Source: Labia minor
Lineage: Eukaryota; Arthropoda; Insecta; Dermaptera; Spongiphoridae
Direction of reading: 5' to 3'
DNA: 64,000 bases
Assembly: GCA_963082975.1 (NCBI GenBank)
Contig: OY720347.1
Coordinates: 17,001,187 to 17,065,186, forward strand
Positions 35,965-48,239 of this stretch are shown here, piece after piece. Made by a program: the position numbers and the translations under genes. Within the stretch, counting starts at the first letter, position 1; each line of letters starts with the position of its first letter. The notes under the pieces are model-generated. The model was not told where the DNA came from. It saw only the letters and a list, made by a program, of their open reading frames with translations, and searched no databases.

Positions 35965-38335
35965 GTATGTCACAGTAAAATAGTTTTCCTTATTCAATAA
36001 TATCTTATTAGTATATATAAGTCTTATTTTAAAAAAATTAAGTTTTTTTTTAATTTTTATAGAAAAAAAGGTCAAAAGTTCATTAAGAAAAAAAACATTG
36101 ATATATTATAAATAAGAAAATGAATATTTCAATTTTGAATTATTTATAAATTGTATAATCTATCTCTATAAACAATCTCTAGGATATCTAATATGAGTAT
36201 AAGAATTATTATTGACATTTGAACAAGATTTTGTGAATAAAACAAATTTCGGATTATTTATTTCGTAAAAATAAATATAATTTTACCATGTGATTTATGT
36301 CAACTATCCATTATTTATTTATATATTTATTTATTTTTTTAATTTATGAAATCACTTCATATGGAAATTCAAATTCATTTCATAACATAAATATTTAGCC
36401 TTTTAAGAAGAAAACGTGCTCCATTTTTATAGAGAATTCTAGCCGATATTCTATGCACACGACCTATCGCACGTCTAGATATATTATTCTCTTTAAAAAT
36501 ACCTTTTTATGCAAATTTTTAAATGCATTTTTTCATTATAAAAACATATAAAAATGCTTATACTTTTTATGACCATCTAATAGATCTATGTGTTAATGCT
36601 TACAGCTTTCAAGTTTATGATAAAAATGTAAATGAAAAATATATGAAGTTGTCATTTATGATTTATAGTATTAATTCAAGAAATTATTAAAATTCCAATC
36701 AGAGATGAAATAGACTCTTTTATTGTCAATAAATCAATTAATGAATAAAGTGATAAAGAATGTTATAAATATAAAGATTGATTATTAAATGTCATCTTTA
36801 TTTTATTTATATAAGTATTAAGTCACGAAAGTAAACTTCAAATAGGTAAATTTAATATAGATAAATTAGAATTTATAAAGATACTGACATAAGTTTACCA
36901 ACCAAGAGAAGTTCATTTTAAATAAATAATTATAGTTACATGAAAATTTTGACTGATCGTACAACACCTCTATCCCACCTAGGCGGCAACCAATTTGATA
37001 AGCCCTCTCTTTTCATAAGCAGGGAAAGGGGATGGGGTTGAGGAAAAGAAAAAAAACGACAAATTATTAATAAATCCTTAAGTAATAAAACAAAATATTC
37101 GATTAAACAAAATTGTTGATTACTTGTTTTTTCACTCATTTTTAATTAAAATTATTTATTATGTCTGTTTTACTCTTTTTTTTGTTGTTGTTATGTAGGA
37201 AGTTACTCAATTAGCTAAATATCAGAAAGTTTTAACTCTTTGAATAAAGGGGAGATGAAAGGAGCGAATGGAATGAAAAATGGGCCGAGTGATCATTTAA
37301 AATTGTGTAAATGTAAGAAAATAAATTCTACGGGCCGTTTAAAGAATCCATGTTCTGATTGTACGTAATTTGCTAAATGTGTTTTTTTTTATCTTCCCTT
37401 TAAAAAGAACTTGGAGATTTACTCGTTTTGAGTCATTCAATCTACTGAAGTGAACGCAGAAGAGGAGGGACGAAAAAGAATGGAGGAGATGACATGTTCG
37501 TTAGTGGTGAAATATGAAAAACGACCATCATCTTTAACAAGGAAATGTTTTGAATGAAATCTTAAGAGGTCTGCAAAGGGTCATTCATGAGAGCTTATTG
37601 ACTCTTGGGGGATATATTTCCTACTATCATCTGACAGCCAAGAGATGAAACCTTCCGTAGAAAAACAGTAAACGAAAATCTCTAAACATTACAGCGATTA
37701 TTAAATTTTTTACAATCATCTTTTTTTCATTCTTAACTTCATGCAAATTTAACATATAAAAAAAATAATGCACTTACAGAGATTTTATTTATATCTTAAA
37801 CATTATCTTATATTTGAATCTATAATAATAAATAATAAAAATAACAATATTTGATCATAAATATTTTCCATTAAGATAATATTAGTGTAAATATTGAAAT
37901 TTAAAGAACTGTTACCATTTTATTAGTAATAATCTTTCAAAAAATTTGGTGTCATTAATACTAAAACAATTTTTTCCCTTTTTATATTAAAATAAATATG
38001 GTTATTTTTTGGTATTATATGTAAAAGTGACAAACCAAGTAAAAATAAGACCATATAGCTTTCCCATAAGAAAGTAAGTAAATCAATCATTTTTATCACT
38101 CAAAAATGATCTTTTTATTTTTAAAAAAGTGCAGGCCTTGTTATAGCCTCTTGGGTTCATTACAATTTCTAAAGATGAATTTGACATTAATCAATTAATC
38201 ACTGATTATTCATGTTTTTATTATATATCAAGAGCATTTATAATAATAATTATGAATTTTTCGGTCACCAATTAATTAATTAACTAGTTTAAATAAATAA
38301 ATTATTTTACTTAGTTATATATTGATTGGTGCTAT
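35965..38335 (+). other. Intron downstream of the EGF-like exon
   Basis: Starts with a good donor GTATGTCACAG. Mostly AT-rich. Two less AT-rich islands at 37195-37370 and 37390-37670 (AGATTTACTCGTTTTGAGTC, GATGACATGTTCGTTAGTGG, ATCATCTGACAGCCAAGAGA) are candidate conserved non-coding elements. The minus-strand 67-codon frame at 36936-37139 overlaps a SINE scrap. Confidence 0.45.
36951..37025 (+). repeat. SINE scrap (3' part)
   Basis: CACCTAGGCGGCAACCAATT then TGATAAGCCCT aligns with the 3' part of the SINE copy at 43116-43395 (CTTAAGTGGCAACCGACTTG then ATAAGCACTGT). Confidence 0.5.
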
Positions 38336-38786
38336 TTAACCCTTTGCACTCGTATATATATTCGATAAGACTAACAATCAACTCGGAATTTTTTCGATAA
38401 GGCTACTACTCTCAACTCGGAATTTTTTTTCATATTCGATCAAAAGGAAAATATTTTCATGCGAACATATTACAATTTAACTTTTCGGTTTAGTAGAAAA
38501 AATTATGAAAATAAACATATTTAATCATCTTACACTCCTTTGAAAAATGAAAATCTATATAACTGTTAATATATGTATATACATTATGATTTTTCAAAAT
38601 TAAAAAAAAAATAAAACTTACTTCTAAATTGGAAGAAACACATAAGATACACATGAAAAGCTAAAATAATGCTGTACTACATAAAATTATGAGGATTCAT
38701 TATGTTTTTTATTACTAGCCTTAATGAGATATGAAAAATAAAAGAATCTTAAATAGTAAAATTGATACAAGTTATGTATAAAAAAA

Positions 38787-40600
38787 TTACATTTTATAGT
38801 TTTGCATTGTATGATATCGTTCAAAACATTCCCCAATATGTAATCCTGGTTTTAGAGTACATGTATTGCAGATATATCTTGTTTCATGTCTTCTTCCTTT
38901 GACTTTTCGGTCAGAACATACTAAACAGTCCTTTTTCTTTACTTCATTTTTACGAAAAATATGCAATTTGCCGTTTAGTCGTTCTTCCTTGTCTGACGTT
39001 GATGGTCTACCTGAAATTTTTGATCCCTTTCGGTAGTTTGCTGTCAGTCCATCTACTATTTCTCGAACAAACTTTAAATGCGTCATTGGTCGTTTATTTT
39101 GGCGATTTTGAGTTATTTTATATAGTAAATATGCATTCACACTACATAATTCAAGTCCCCAAAAAAATAATTTCCGCCACCATTTCAATGATTTTCTCAT
39201 AAAACAATATGACGCTGAATATGAGTCGGCTCGATCTACGCCTCCCATATATTTATTGTAATTAACAATTACAATTGGCTTATCTATAACTTGGATATTA
39301 CCTCCACGTACTCTTCTAGTTATTGGTTGAGTACCTGAAACGTCCCAGCTGCTAAGTATAGTGACGACACGTTTATCTTTCCTTACCAACAATAGCAAAT
39401 TTTCTGATCTGCAGGCAAATGTATTGTTTTGAGAAAACTTTGGTTTTTTTATTGAATATGGTATAAACTTTCTATTATTTTGTATAGTTCCTGTTGTATA
39501 TATATTTAGCTTTAGCAGTTCTTGTGCAAGTGGTAAGCTTGTGTAGTACCTATCCGTATAAATATGGTATCCTTTACTACCAGGATTGCTATCCAATAAG
39601 TCTTGGCACAATTTTAGTGCTATTCTTGTACTTATGAGAAGATCAGGTCGTGGTAAATCTTCTGAAGACAAGCTTCCATAATAGGGTAAAATTGAATATA
39701 CATACCCTGTATTGGCATCTGCGAGTACATATATTCTTATTCCCCACTTGGTAGGTTTATTTGGATTATATGTCAGAAAACATATTTTCCCTTTGAATCC
39801 CACCACTGACTCATCAACTGAGATTTCTCTTGACGGAACAAAATGTTTTTTGAATTTTTTATTTAAAAATTCTAAATAATGGCTAACTTTATGTGTTCGG
39901 GCTCTAAGACTTTGGTTATTTGGATTATTCTTATATAAGTGAAGCATCCAAAATATTTGCATAAATCTTTCTCTTCTAAATATACTACCAAAGAAAGGAA
40001 TTTTTGAGTTGAAATTTTGGAACCAATATTCTTGCAGATTACTAACAGTAATTGTGCCCATATTTAGGATAACTCCAATAAATGCTGTAATTTCTTCTAC
40101 GGTAACATCAACCCACGTATGCCACGTAGACCGTTTGGACAGATTTTTTTTTCTATTTTATTTCGAGCATAAATATTTATCTCTTCTACTATTTTTTCGA
40201 TAAGTTCATCAGAAAAAAAAAGTTTAAAAAAATCTGTAGGTTTTGTGCAGTTATCTGGGATTTGTGGGTCTTCAGTTTTTTGGCCGGAAGTAAAATCGAT
40301 CCTATATGGCACATTGTCTTGAAGAGTGACGTCCACCCATTGCCCATAGTTGTCTGTCCTTTTTGTGGTATACTCATCTTAACTGTTGCTTGAACTCGTT
40401 GGTAAAGGCACTGTTCTTCTTTTTTTATCAACTACGATATCACTATCTGTGCTAATATCAATTTCCTCTTCTTCAAAACTTTCCCTGTCACTATTACTAG
40501 AGGAATTTATTTCTTCATGGCCATACGAGTCCAAATAAAATTCGTCATCACTACTTTCCAATTCATTTATAATTTCTTTTTGTAAATGTCGTTTGGGCAT
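38787..40600 (-). pseudogene. piggyBac transposase with one stop and one frameshift
   Basis: Starts ATG at 40600 with an acidic N-terminus (ELESSDDEFYLDSY, EEEEIDIST). An in-frame TAA at 40379-40381 follows SSSNS; the same frame resumes with DEYTTKRTDNYGQWVDVT. Near 40143-40152, in an A9 run on the coding strand, the frame shifts, and the rest (KRSTWHTWVDVTVEEITAFI onward) stays open to 38787. Counting from the Met at 40061, the catalytic residues D83 (EISVDESVVGFKG), D170 (HIYTDRYYTSL) and D276 (YMGGVDRADSY) are intact, as is the C-terminal Cys-rich domain (CLVC, CNTC, GECFERYH). Total length would be about 600 residues, normal for the family. With only two lesions, one in a homopolymer, it is a recent loss or a sequencing error. 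The copy as written is inactive. Confidence 0.92.
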
Positions 40601-41046
40601 TTTTAAATTGTAAAAAATTTCAAATTATAACACAAATGTAAATTAGACATACACTTGAGTATTTACCGCGTGACGTTCTCTACAAAAGTAATGAAATAGT
40701 GAAAATTTCTAAAAGATATATATTATTTAAATTAAAATTAAAATATATATTATTTAAATTATTTATTTACTAGCTGCTCCGAGCGCCTTCGCCAATGAAG
40801 ACCGCCGTTTTTTAAAATAATTAAATTATTTTATAGATTATAAAATAAAAATTATTGTATTAACATTAAAAATATTGAAATAAAAAATAATATTTAGTTT
40901 GATTTAATAAATAAAAATATTATAAACATTTTTAGTGGGAATGGGAATTTCTAGGGGAGGAAGGGAGGTCAGATAAGCGACAACTTTTATTCCAAATGTT
41001 CGTCCTCCCTAGCTGTGACGTCATCCATAAGAAGATGTAAAGAAAA

Positions 41047-41181
41047 CAGTAAAACATATAATGTCGCCTATTTGGCGACATACGAGTGCAACGGTAAAAC
41101 ATATAATGTCGCCTAGTTGGCGACGTACGAGTGCAACGGTAAAACATATAATGTCGCCTAGTTGGCGACGTACGAGTGCAA
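41047..41181. repeat. 45-bp tandem repeat at the piggyBac right end (3 units)
   Basis: Units start GTAAAACATATAATGTCGCC and each contains a GTCGCC-TAKTT-GGCGAC hairpin followed by TACGAGTGCAA, i.e. a near-complete copy of the terminal inverted repeat. So the TIR sequence is present three times at this end. Confidence 0.93.
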
Positions 41182-41189
41182 AGGGTTAA

Positions 41190-41882
41190 ATATGTTGATT
41201 GTCATAAAACCGTTATAGTATACTATAATATATTAATAATAATCAATAAAATTTTAAATTATGAAAATTGTAAAAATCAACTTAATTTATTTTAGAGAAA
41301 ATTAGATCTATTCATTTTTAAATAGAATATATTGCAAAGTTATACTTTGTTTTTGTATATTTTATAAGTATAAACACACTGTGTTGTGTTTGCAATATAT
41401 TTATATGCAGTATTTTTTTCATTTGTTTAGAAAGAAAATACCATTAGAGAATTTAGAAAATATTGTCGATGATACGAGAAGGGACAACAAACTTTCCAAC
41501 TCAGCATTTTGGAAAAGAAAGTTTAGGGCGATGATGAAGTGATTCAATAACTTAACTTGCTGTTCAGTTTGGTTCGATAGTTTAGTAATAAGTTACTTTA
41601 GATCATTCAAGTTAACCAACTTAAATTCTGTTAACTCGTGTTAATTATCTCACTTTAAAGCGAGATCATTACACATTTACTTTTGCCTAAATTATTTCGA
41701 TGCTTAATTAGTCTAATTTAATTATAATTTTTAAACCACCCTCTGGTATTGATATAATATCTACAAAAGATATATATGTATTATTATACTTGTCATATAT
41801 ATAATTACCACGAGGTTTACTTTATTCTGTTTTACATCTAATAATATATAAAAGAAATACAAAATTCTATAACAATAATATA
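41190..41882. other. AT-rich gene-free stretch
   Basis: A moderately balanced part at 41430-41700 includes GTTAACTCGTGTTAATTATC and TTAACCAACTTAA. No gene recognised. Confidence 0.4.
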
Positions 41883-42398
41883 CTACATGGGCTGAAAAGT
41901 CCCGGGATTTTTCAATAGGGGACGCCACTAGAAAATGAACATGACTCATTTCGAGAGGCTCCTCTGTCACTAGTTTATGTATGAAGTATCATGACATTTC
42001 GTACATTCTTTTACAAGCTACAGTCGTTTGAGTGACGCTACTTTCGCCTTTATAAGAAAAATGGAAAAACAGGAATATCGCGTTTTGATAAACTGTTGTT
42101 CTCGACGGAGCAGATGTGGGATAACATTAGTGCAACCACCGCAATGATTATTCACAAGTTTTTCCCATTAAAAAACAATGTTTAATCAAGACGCGATATT
42201 CCTGTTTTTCCATTTTTCTTATGAAGGCAAAAGTGGCGTCACTCAAACGACTGTAGCTTGTAAAAGAATGTACGAAATGTCATGATTCATGATACTTCAT
42301 ACATAAACTAGTGACAGATGAGCCTCTCGAAATGAGTCATTTTCATTTTCTAGTGGCGTTCCCTATTGAAAAATCCCGGGACTTTTCAGCCCATGTAG
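41883..42398. mobile_element. Mariner-derived foldback MITE with arms of about 215 bp
   Basis: The outer arms CTACATGGGCTGAAAAGTCC then CGGGATTTTTCAATAGGG are inverted at the right, with TA on each side (41881-41882, 42399-42400). The arms stay paired to about 42098 and 42178. Both arms contain the start of a mariner transposase: MEKQEYRVLI on the left strand, and on the minus strand MEKQEYRVLIKHCFLMGK before a stop. So two copies of the same transposon end, including the first codons, face each other around an 80-bp loop. Confidence 0.9.
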
Positions 42399-42400
42399 TA

Positions 42401-43115
42401 TATATATATATATATAATATTATATTTAAATAAAATTTATTTAAAAAAAAAGAAATGAGATATGAAAATTAGTTATACTAATATTGAATTCGTTTTTCAA
42501 AAAAAAAAAAAAAAAGTTGATGAATTATATTAAAAAATTCATATTTTTTTCTCTCTCTCTCTCTCTCTCTCTCTAATTGTATTTATTCTCTTGAAATATT
42601 CCAATTTTGTCATTTATAACTTGAACTCCATTATATTCTCTCGTCTAAAAAAAAGTCATAATCCCTTCATTAATTAAGTGCAAGTCACTTTAATTCAAGC
42701 AAGTATGTTTCAACTACATGTAAAAAAATTAACCCGTTCCCATCAGATTTGTAGTAAGAACATCCAAAGAGATACAATAAAAACAGACAAATGTAATGGC
42801 ATTAATGAATGAATTAATGATATTTGCACTTGGAATAATCCGTCATTTACGACAATTTTCAGGAATTATTACTGATCTTGATTGATATTATATGTTGGCT
42901 TGTCTCGCAAGTTGACGGTTAACACATTCCATTAAATCCTCCAACGATTAATGAACTAGAATATAACAAAGAACATATATAATTATTTTATATACAAAAA
43001 AATATTATTTCTAATTACTAAATAGATTAAAATAATTTAATTTACATGGCTGCAATTTGATTTTTTAAATAAATTGTAAATTTGGATAAATTTAAATATA
43101 AAGATATTGAAACAA
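42401..43115. other. AT-rich stretch with a (CT)n microsatellite and an island
   Basis: (CT)n at 42550-42574 and A/T runs before it. The island at 42650-42960 is listed separately. Confidence 0.5.
42650..42960. promoter_or_regulatory. Candidate regulatory island with NK-type homeodomain motifs
   Basis: Unique and less AT-rich than the flanks. TTAAGTGCAAGTCACTTTAA (42674-42693) is an imperfect palindrome of two NK2-like half sites; another CACTTGG is at 42829-42835. Homeodomain TAAT/ATTA cores repeat (CATTAATTAAG, GGCATTAATGAATGAATTAA). Function is inference. Confidence 0.3.
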
Positions 43116-43395
43116 TAGACGCTACGTAGACTGAGGTTAAGACCATAAACTCACATCCTCGTGGTCCTGGGGCTCAAAATCCAAACATGGCTAGAGAATC
43201 TCTCTCTTACTGGGATCAATGGGTGGGTACAACATCCATGCAGCCTAAGTGAACAAAATTAGGAAGCTACTTGATTAAAAAGTCAAGAAAATCAAGATCA
43301 AGGTTGAAAGGAGAGTTATCCTGATCATAGAACATCTTTCCCTCGCTTAAGTGGCAACCGACTTGATAAGCACTGTCCTTTCGTAGGATGTACGA
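43116..43395 (+). repeat. tRNA-derived SINE, old copy
   Basis: Full-length but diverged relative to 14305-14589: AACTCACATCCTCGTGGTCC, CAGCCTAAGTGAACAAAAT, AAGCTACTTGATTAAAAAGT, CTGATCATAGAACATC, CCGACTTGATAAGCACTGTC and TCGTAGGATGTACGA occur in order. Confidence 0.8.
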
Positions 43396-46300
43396 ATAAT
43401 GAAACTACATAATTTAAAAAGTTTCAAGTATTTCAATCTTGAAAAAAATATTCCAATATATTCAATAATATAATAAACAGTAATAAACAAATCTCTAACA
43501 GATTTATAAATAATTCTATTAGAAACCTGTAGATTATAGTTTTTATGTATTAGTATTTTGAATTTTTTCATAGTAAATTTTATTTTTTAGATAACTTACA
43601 TTCTCTTGGTGTGGAAAATTAAAAATTATGTCTACAGGGATAGATTCTATGTGGTAATTTATTATTAAATAAGACGTTGGTATATCATTTCGTTAAAATC
43701 CACTGGGATTTTAATGTGTCACGGATGAAATATATTAAAGAGATGAGAAAAACAAATATCACTCTGCTCAGGTCCATAACAATAAAACATTTTTGAAGAT
43801 TTATAGATTTCAGGTGATTCATCATGAAATTTTTTTTTTTTTTTTGCAGTTTGTGAATCATCATTATTACTATCTCTTAAAAAACTATATAAAAATAGAA
43901 TTGTGTCTTTCAATGAGAAAGGAACACTGTTTTTAACTATAATCCCTGTGCCATTAACTTTTCAAAATATTAGCTAAACAATTTAAAAAGAAAATAATAT
44001 ATACATTATAAAAATAAACTTAGAGCGGATATAATAATACATTAAAGCTTTTCCAAATTTGTATAACATAAAAATTAATATTATTTTTAATAAATGGATG
44101 ACAATTTCAATTTTTTGTTTTGTTTTTTTTTTTTTTTTTTTGTTTTTATAATCATTAGGGTGAACGATTTTATTTATTATCGCCCCTTATAATTACATAT
44201 AGTACATTCAATCTATCACAAGAGATTTATTTTATAAAAATATATATTTATATAATATCCTGCCTTATAACTTGAATACTTATTTATTTTTCCCTAATTT
44301 ACTGAAAGACTATTTCTTTACTTTCTAACTGTTACAAAAATCCCTATAACTATATAATATGAATAAATTAAAAAAAAAAAATTCCCTCCTACCGGATATG
44401 CAATTTAATTTTTTATTATGTTAGATAATGGTGAAAAATATTTTAATTTAGAAATGGAAAACATTTTATTTTATATTTTCTTGTCGGAATATTCTAATAT
44501 TAATAGGGAAAAAAAAGGTTTCCAGGAAAAATTTAACTTGCTTTTTTTTTATTCAAGTTCCGTTTTTATTGCAATTGTTTTTTTTTCCTCTTTATATTGA
44601 TCTTTGACAGAGTTTTTGAGGGTTTATATATATGTTTTATATTATTATTTGATCATTTTTATTCTTTTTGCTAAATGAAAGTTATTTCAATAAGAGAATT
44701 GTTTTATTTTACTTTTTCAAAAATAATTAAGTTGAATACAATAATAATTATATATCTATAATGTCAGTTTATTAAATTTTAATTGTAATTACTCGATCCA
44801 AATTAGTTTATAAAAAAATAATGTTTTAAATCCTAGGCCGAGATATAGCCATCTCCTGGTATAAACGGCACTAAAAAAAATTAATGATATACAAAACCAG
44901 ACACATTTTCCATATAAAAGCAAAGAATAGATTCAATCAAGTTTAAAATTGTATATATATATAAAGAAAATATATATAAAATGCTTAGACACCTTATAAA
45001 AACCGTGTCATTTGAAAAAAAGATTTTTAATAAATAAAAAAAAAAATCAAATGGAAATCTTGATGCTAAAAATGTATTTATATTCATGTCATGTATATTT
45101 ATTTTCAGCTTTTGAATTCAATTTATTCATAAAAACTAAAATATAATCATAAATTATCTAAAGAAAAAACATTCAATGATTTTTGGTTTACTAATTGAAT
45201 TGATGTTTCTCATCAGAGCCTACAATCTGGTAGAACTACATCACTGTAATGTATGAGTCGGTATTAATGTCTATTATCTGTTGCGTCAGTGATGTTCGAA
45301 ATTAAATTGCTGCGGATTATTTTCCTTCATCTGTGATTCATGTTTTCCTAATTTGACGAAAATTTATGTATGCCCTTTGATTACTCTTGAAGTTTTCCGA
45401 GCTTTATTATCAAATTGAACCTATTTCCGTAGCATGCCAATTGAAAAATAAGGACTATATTTAAAATTAGTCCAAAAAAAAAAATAAATAAATAAATAAA
45501 AATAAAAATTGTACCGAGAAATCCGAGCATATGTGTGTTTTATATTATATATATTCTACCTTAAATAGTTACATGGTCATTATGGGCACCTCTTTTGAGA
45601 GATTTTGTTATTTTTGTTAATGAACAATAATCAATGATTTATTATTTGTATTATTTTATTTTTGTCGATTAATTAATAGAGTGAGTAGTATATAATATTA
45701 TATTTAAGTTTTATAAAAATGTAAATTTGATTTCTCTCTCTCTAATATTAAATAGTAATTGATAGTACGATAAATTTGGGATAGAACTGAGTTAAAGTTT
45801 TATTTGAATAGAGGTTTCCATTCACAATGGATGCTCATTTCCAGAGGAACTGGAAATATTTAACTTTATCACTAACATAACTAGACAAAATTAATAGAAT
45901 ATCAGTCTAATGCAAAACAAATGACAATTTTATAGTATAATAATATTATTTTAAATCAATTTAATTATTATGGTTCAACTTGATATAATCGGATTAATTC
46001 ATTCTTTATATATTTATTTTTTTTTTTAATTTTACAAGTAAGAAGTGAAAGTTAAAAAATAAAAATATCTTACATTTAGAGAGCAACAATGAATACAATC
46101 AATCATTTTCATTGTCACCCTTTATCTTCATTACAGATATTGAGTCTTATTATTCAGAAGAGGCACCCAGATATTGGAATTTTCATAGAGAAAAATAAAA
46201 ACATCAAATCTTGAAGATGGCCCCGACCAGGAATCGAAACGTTGCACTTTTTTTTTATTTGAATTTTTATACCGATAAACTTGAATCTAAAATTATAAAC

Positions 46301-47049
46301 ATTGTTTGAAAATAGCTTCCACTCTTTCTTTATTTTCAATATTTGAAATTATCATTTTAATTAATAAATGAATCCTTTATTATTTAAAATTTTCTTTGAA
46401 AATTCAATTCAAAATGATAGCCTTATATTCCAAACAGATTGTGTGATTTTGACGTAGTATTTAGAAGGGATTTAACTGGTGGAGTTTCCGGACTACGTCA
46501 AAGTTTAAGATGGAATTTATTATAATGAGAACGTATCGATTACCGACAAACTCTCTCTAAAGGGTCCACTTGCCCTTTCCCTAAGCTCAATATGAATTTA
46601 AATGAACCTACTGAACTTATAGGCAGCTGAGTCCAACAGACTTTACCAATAAGACATCAATTCATTTAATTATATTATCCTATTTATTCTTTTTCATATT
46701 TTTAGAATATTAGAATATTATCTATTATTTAATACTTAATAAATATATTTTCCATTGGTTTCATTAATATTCATGATAAATTCAAAACTAAACTTTTCAA
46801 AACTAACCTTTATAAATTAAATTTATATATTAAAAAATCAAATGCACGACGCTTATCACACAACTTTCATCATCATTTTTTACTATAATGATTCCTCCCA
46901 CACAATTTTATAAACAAAGACAAACTAATACTTTTGTGGTAGTATTTTTTTTTTTTGGAATCACTTCATTTTGAAGAATATTGATTATTATTTGTAAATT
47001 AATTATATTAAAATTAAAACATTATATATTATGTGAGTACATTCTTTCC
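43396..47049. other. Long AT-rich gene-free stretch with two islands
   Basis: Poly-T/poly-A runs at 43829-43846 and 44127-44142. The island at 45180-45440 is unique (CATCAGAGCCTACAATCTGG, ATCTGTTGCGTCAGTGATG). The island at 46430-46640 has a 10-bp inverted pair TTGACGTAGT/ACTACGTCAA (46449-46458, 46491-46500). Weak tRNA-like words occur at 46217-46240 and 46600-46670 (see rejected items). No coding exon recognised. Confidence 0.4.
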
Positions 47050-47163
47050 GATCAAGAAAGTCAAGGTAAAGGTTGATAGGACTCTTTCTTCTGATCATAG
47101 GACACCAAATTAATACAACTAACTTGATAGGCGCTGTCCTTGCGTAGGATGTACAAAAGCCTA
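47050..47163 (+). repeat. SINE, 3' half only
   Basis: CCGATCAAGAAAGTCAAGGT, then GATCATAGGACACCAAATTA, and CTTGATAGGCGCTGTCCTTG then CGTAGGATGTACAAA match the 3' half of the SINE at 14305-14589; the tRNA-like head is absent, as in 5'-truncated retroposed copies. Confidence 0.8.
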
Positions 47164-47219
47164 TCCATTCTAGGTTCGAAGTGGTATAAGTTTGATTTAA
47201 ACACATAGGCAGAGGCGGA

Positions 47220-47609
47220 TTAAAAGCAGGGCGGACCGGGCGGCCGCCCGGGGCCCACCGAAACCTAAATAAACATATTTCCTTAAAAAAAATTTAAAAA
47301 ACTGTTGAGTTTATGGATAATCGGAGTTTAAATAAAACAAGTTATTCTTGATATACAGATCTTTATTGAACAACAAATCATATTTGGTTGTGTTTGAACC
47401 CCGACTAACTTAAGAAAAAATAGTCAATTTTGGGTCTCAGGGATCACAGTAAAAATTATGTATTATTTACATAAGTACTATATATGTAAGTATAAAACAG
47501 CCTAAATTATAATATAAACAAAATTTGTCTTTCAATTATAATTATAAATAACAGAGGGCCTATTTCAATTTTACCGCCCGAGGCCCTCAATCAACTTAAT
47601 CCGCCACTG
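47220..47609. mobile_element. hAT MITE, 390 bp, perfect TSD
   Basis: Ends CAGAGGCGGATTAAAAGCAG and, inverted, CAGTGGCGGATTAAGTTGAT. The TSD CACATAGG is perfect (47212-47219, 47610-47617). A GC-rich subterminal part GGGCGGCCGCCCGGGGCCC is partly mirrored by CCGCCCGAGGCCC at the right. Non-coding. Confidence 0.93.
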
Positions 47610-47726
47610 CACATAGGTATCAAAATGGTGGTGGTTAATTAACATTTCATTATTTTAACATTTTACATTTCATCTAGGAATATTTTATTAAAAAACAATT
47701 TTAATTTTATTTAAAAATTCATTATA

Positions 47727-47945
47727 GAGCAGGTGTTTCTAAACTGCGGCCTAAAACCCTTTGAGATGCGGTCCAAACGCAAATTATGAAAATATTTAAA
47801 TTTTTTTAATATGGTTCAAAAAAAAAAAACAAATGTAAAATGATTTTGGGATTAGACTTTTAAATATTTCCGACTTTTTAAATTTTTCAATATGGTTTTA
47901 AAAAAAAGGTAAAATGATATTTATGTGCGGCCCAGCATTTTAAAA
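47727..47945. mobile_element. hAT MITE, truncated copy of the 49544-49830 family
   Basis: Starts CAGGTGTTTCTAAACTGCGG and shares CCTTTGAGATGCGG and AAATTATGAAAATATTTA with the complete copy; it breaks off after GATATTTATGTGCGGCCCAG then CATTT, before the right TIR. Confidence 0.8.
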
Positions 47946-48239
47946 TATTATTTATTACAGTATTACTGTTGTTCATAATAACTTAACAAGCATTATAAAC
48001 ATACAAGTAAAAAAAAATATAATTTTCATAATTAACTCACTAAATAAAATGTCAACAAATTATTCTATTGTAAAATTGTAATTACAATTTAATTTATTAA
48101 CTAAATATACCGAACCTATAAAATGAGATTCATTTTTATATGAAATATATCAAATAATTTCTCTGTCCAGACGGTAAATCACTTTTCAGGGGGTGAAAAA
48201 ACAATAAATACGTCTTTTTCTCTCGCCTTTAAGTCATAA
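47946..48239. other. AT-rich stretch
   Basis: Nothing recognised. Confidence 0.45.

Larger units (their letters stand above)
38340..41185 (-). mobile_element. Complete piggyBac-type transposon, mutated
   Basis: Ends are CCCTTTGCACTCGTA on the left and its exact inverse TACGAGTGCAAAGGG on the right, flanked by TTAA at 38336-38339 and 41186-41189, the piggyBac target. Subterminal repeats are present at both sides: on the left CGATAAGRCTAM and CAACTCGGAATTTTTT occur twice; on the right a 45-bp unit occurs three times. The 2846-bp element carries one transposase gene with two lesions. A scrap beginning ACTAGCTGCTCCGAGCGCCT (40769) lies between the gene and the right end. Confidence 0.95.

Noticed and set aside
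36936..37139. 67-codon minus-strand frame as a gene
   Set aside because: It overlaps a SINE scrap and has no recognisable domain.
41047..41181. 45-bp repeats as a CRISPR array
   Set aside because: There are no variable spacers; the units abut and contain the piggyBac TIR.
46217..46240. B-box of a tRNA or SINE (CGATTCCTGGTCGGGGCC on the minus strand)
   Set aside because: A single short match without a box A upstream or any second copy.
46600..46670. tRNA gene on the minus strand
   Set aside because: Some A-box-like (TTATTGGTAAAGTC) and T-loop-like (GGTTCA) words occur, but I could not form acceptor and T stems.
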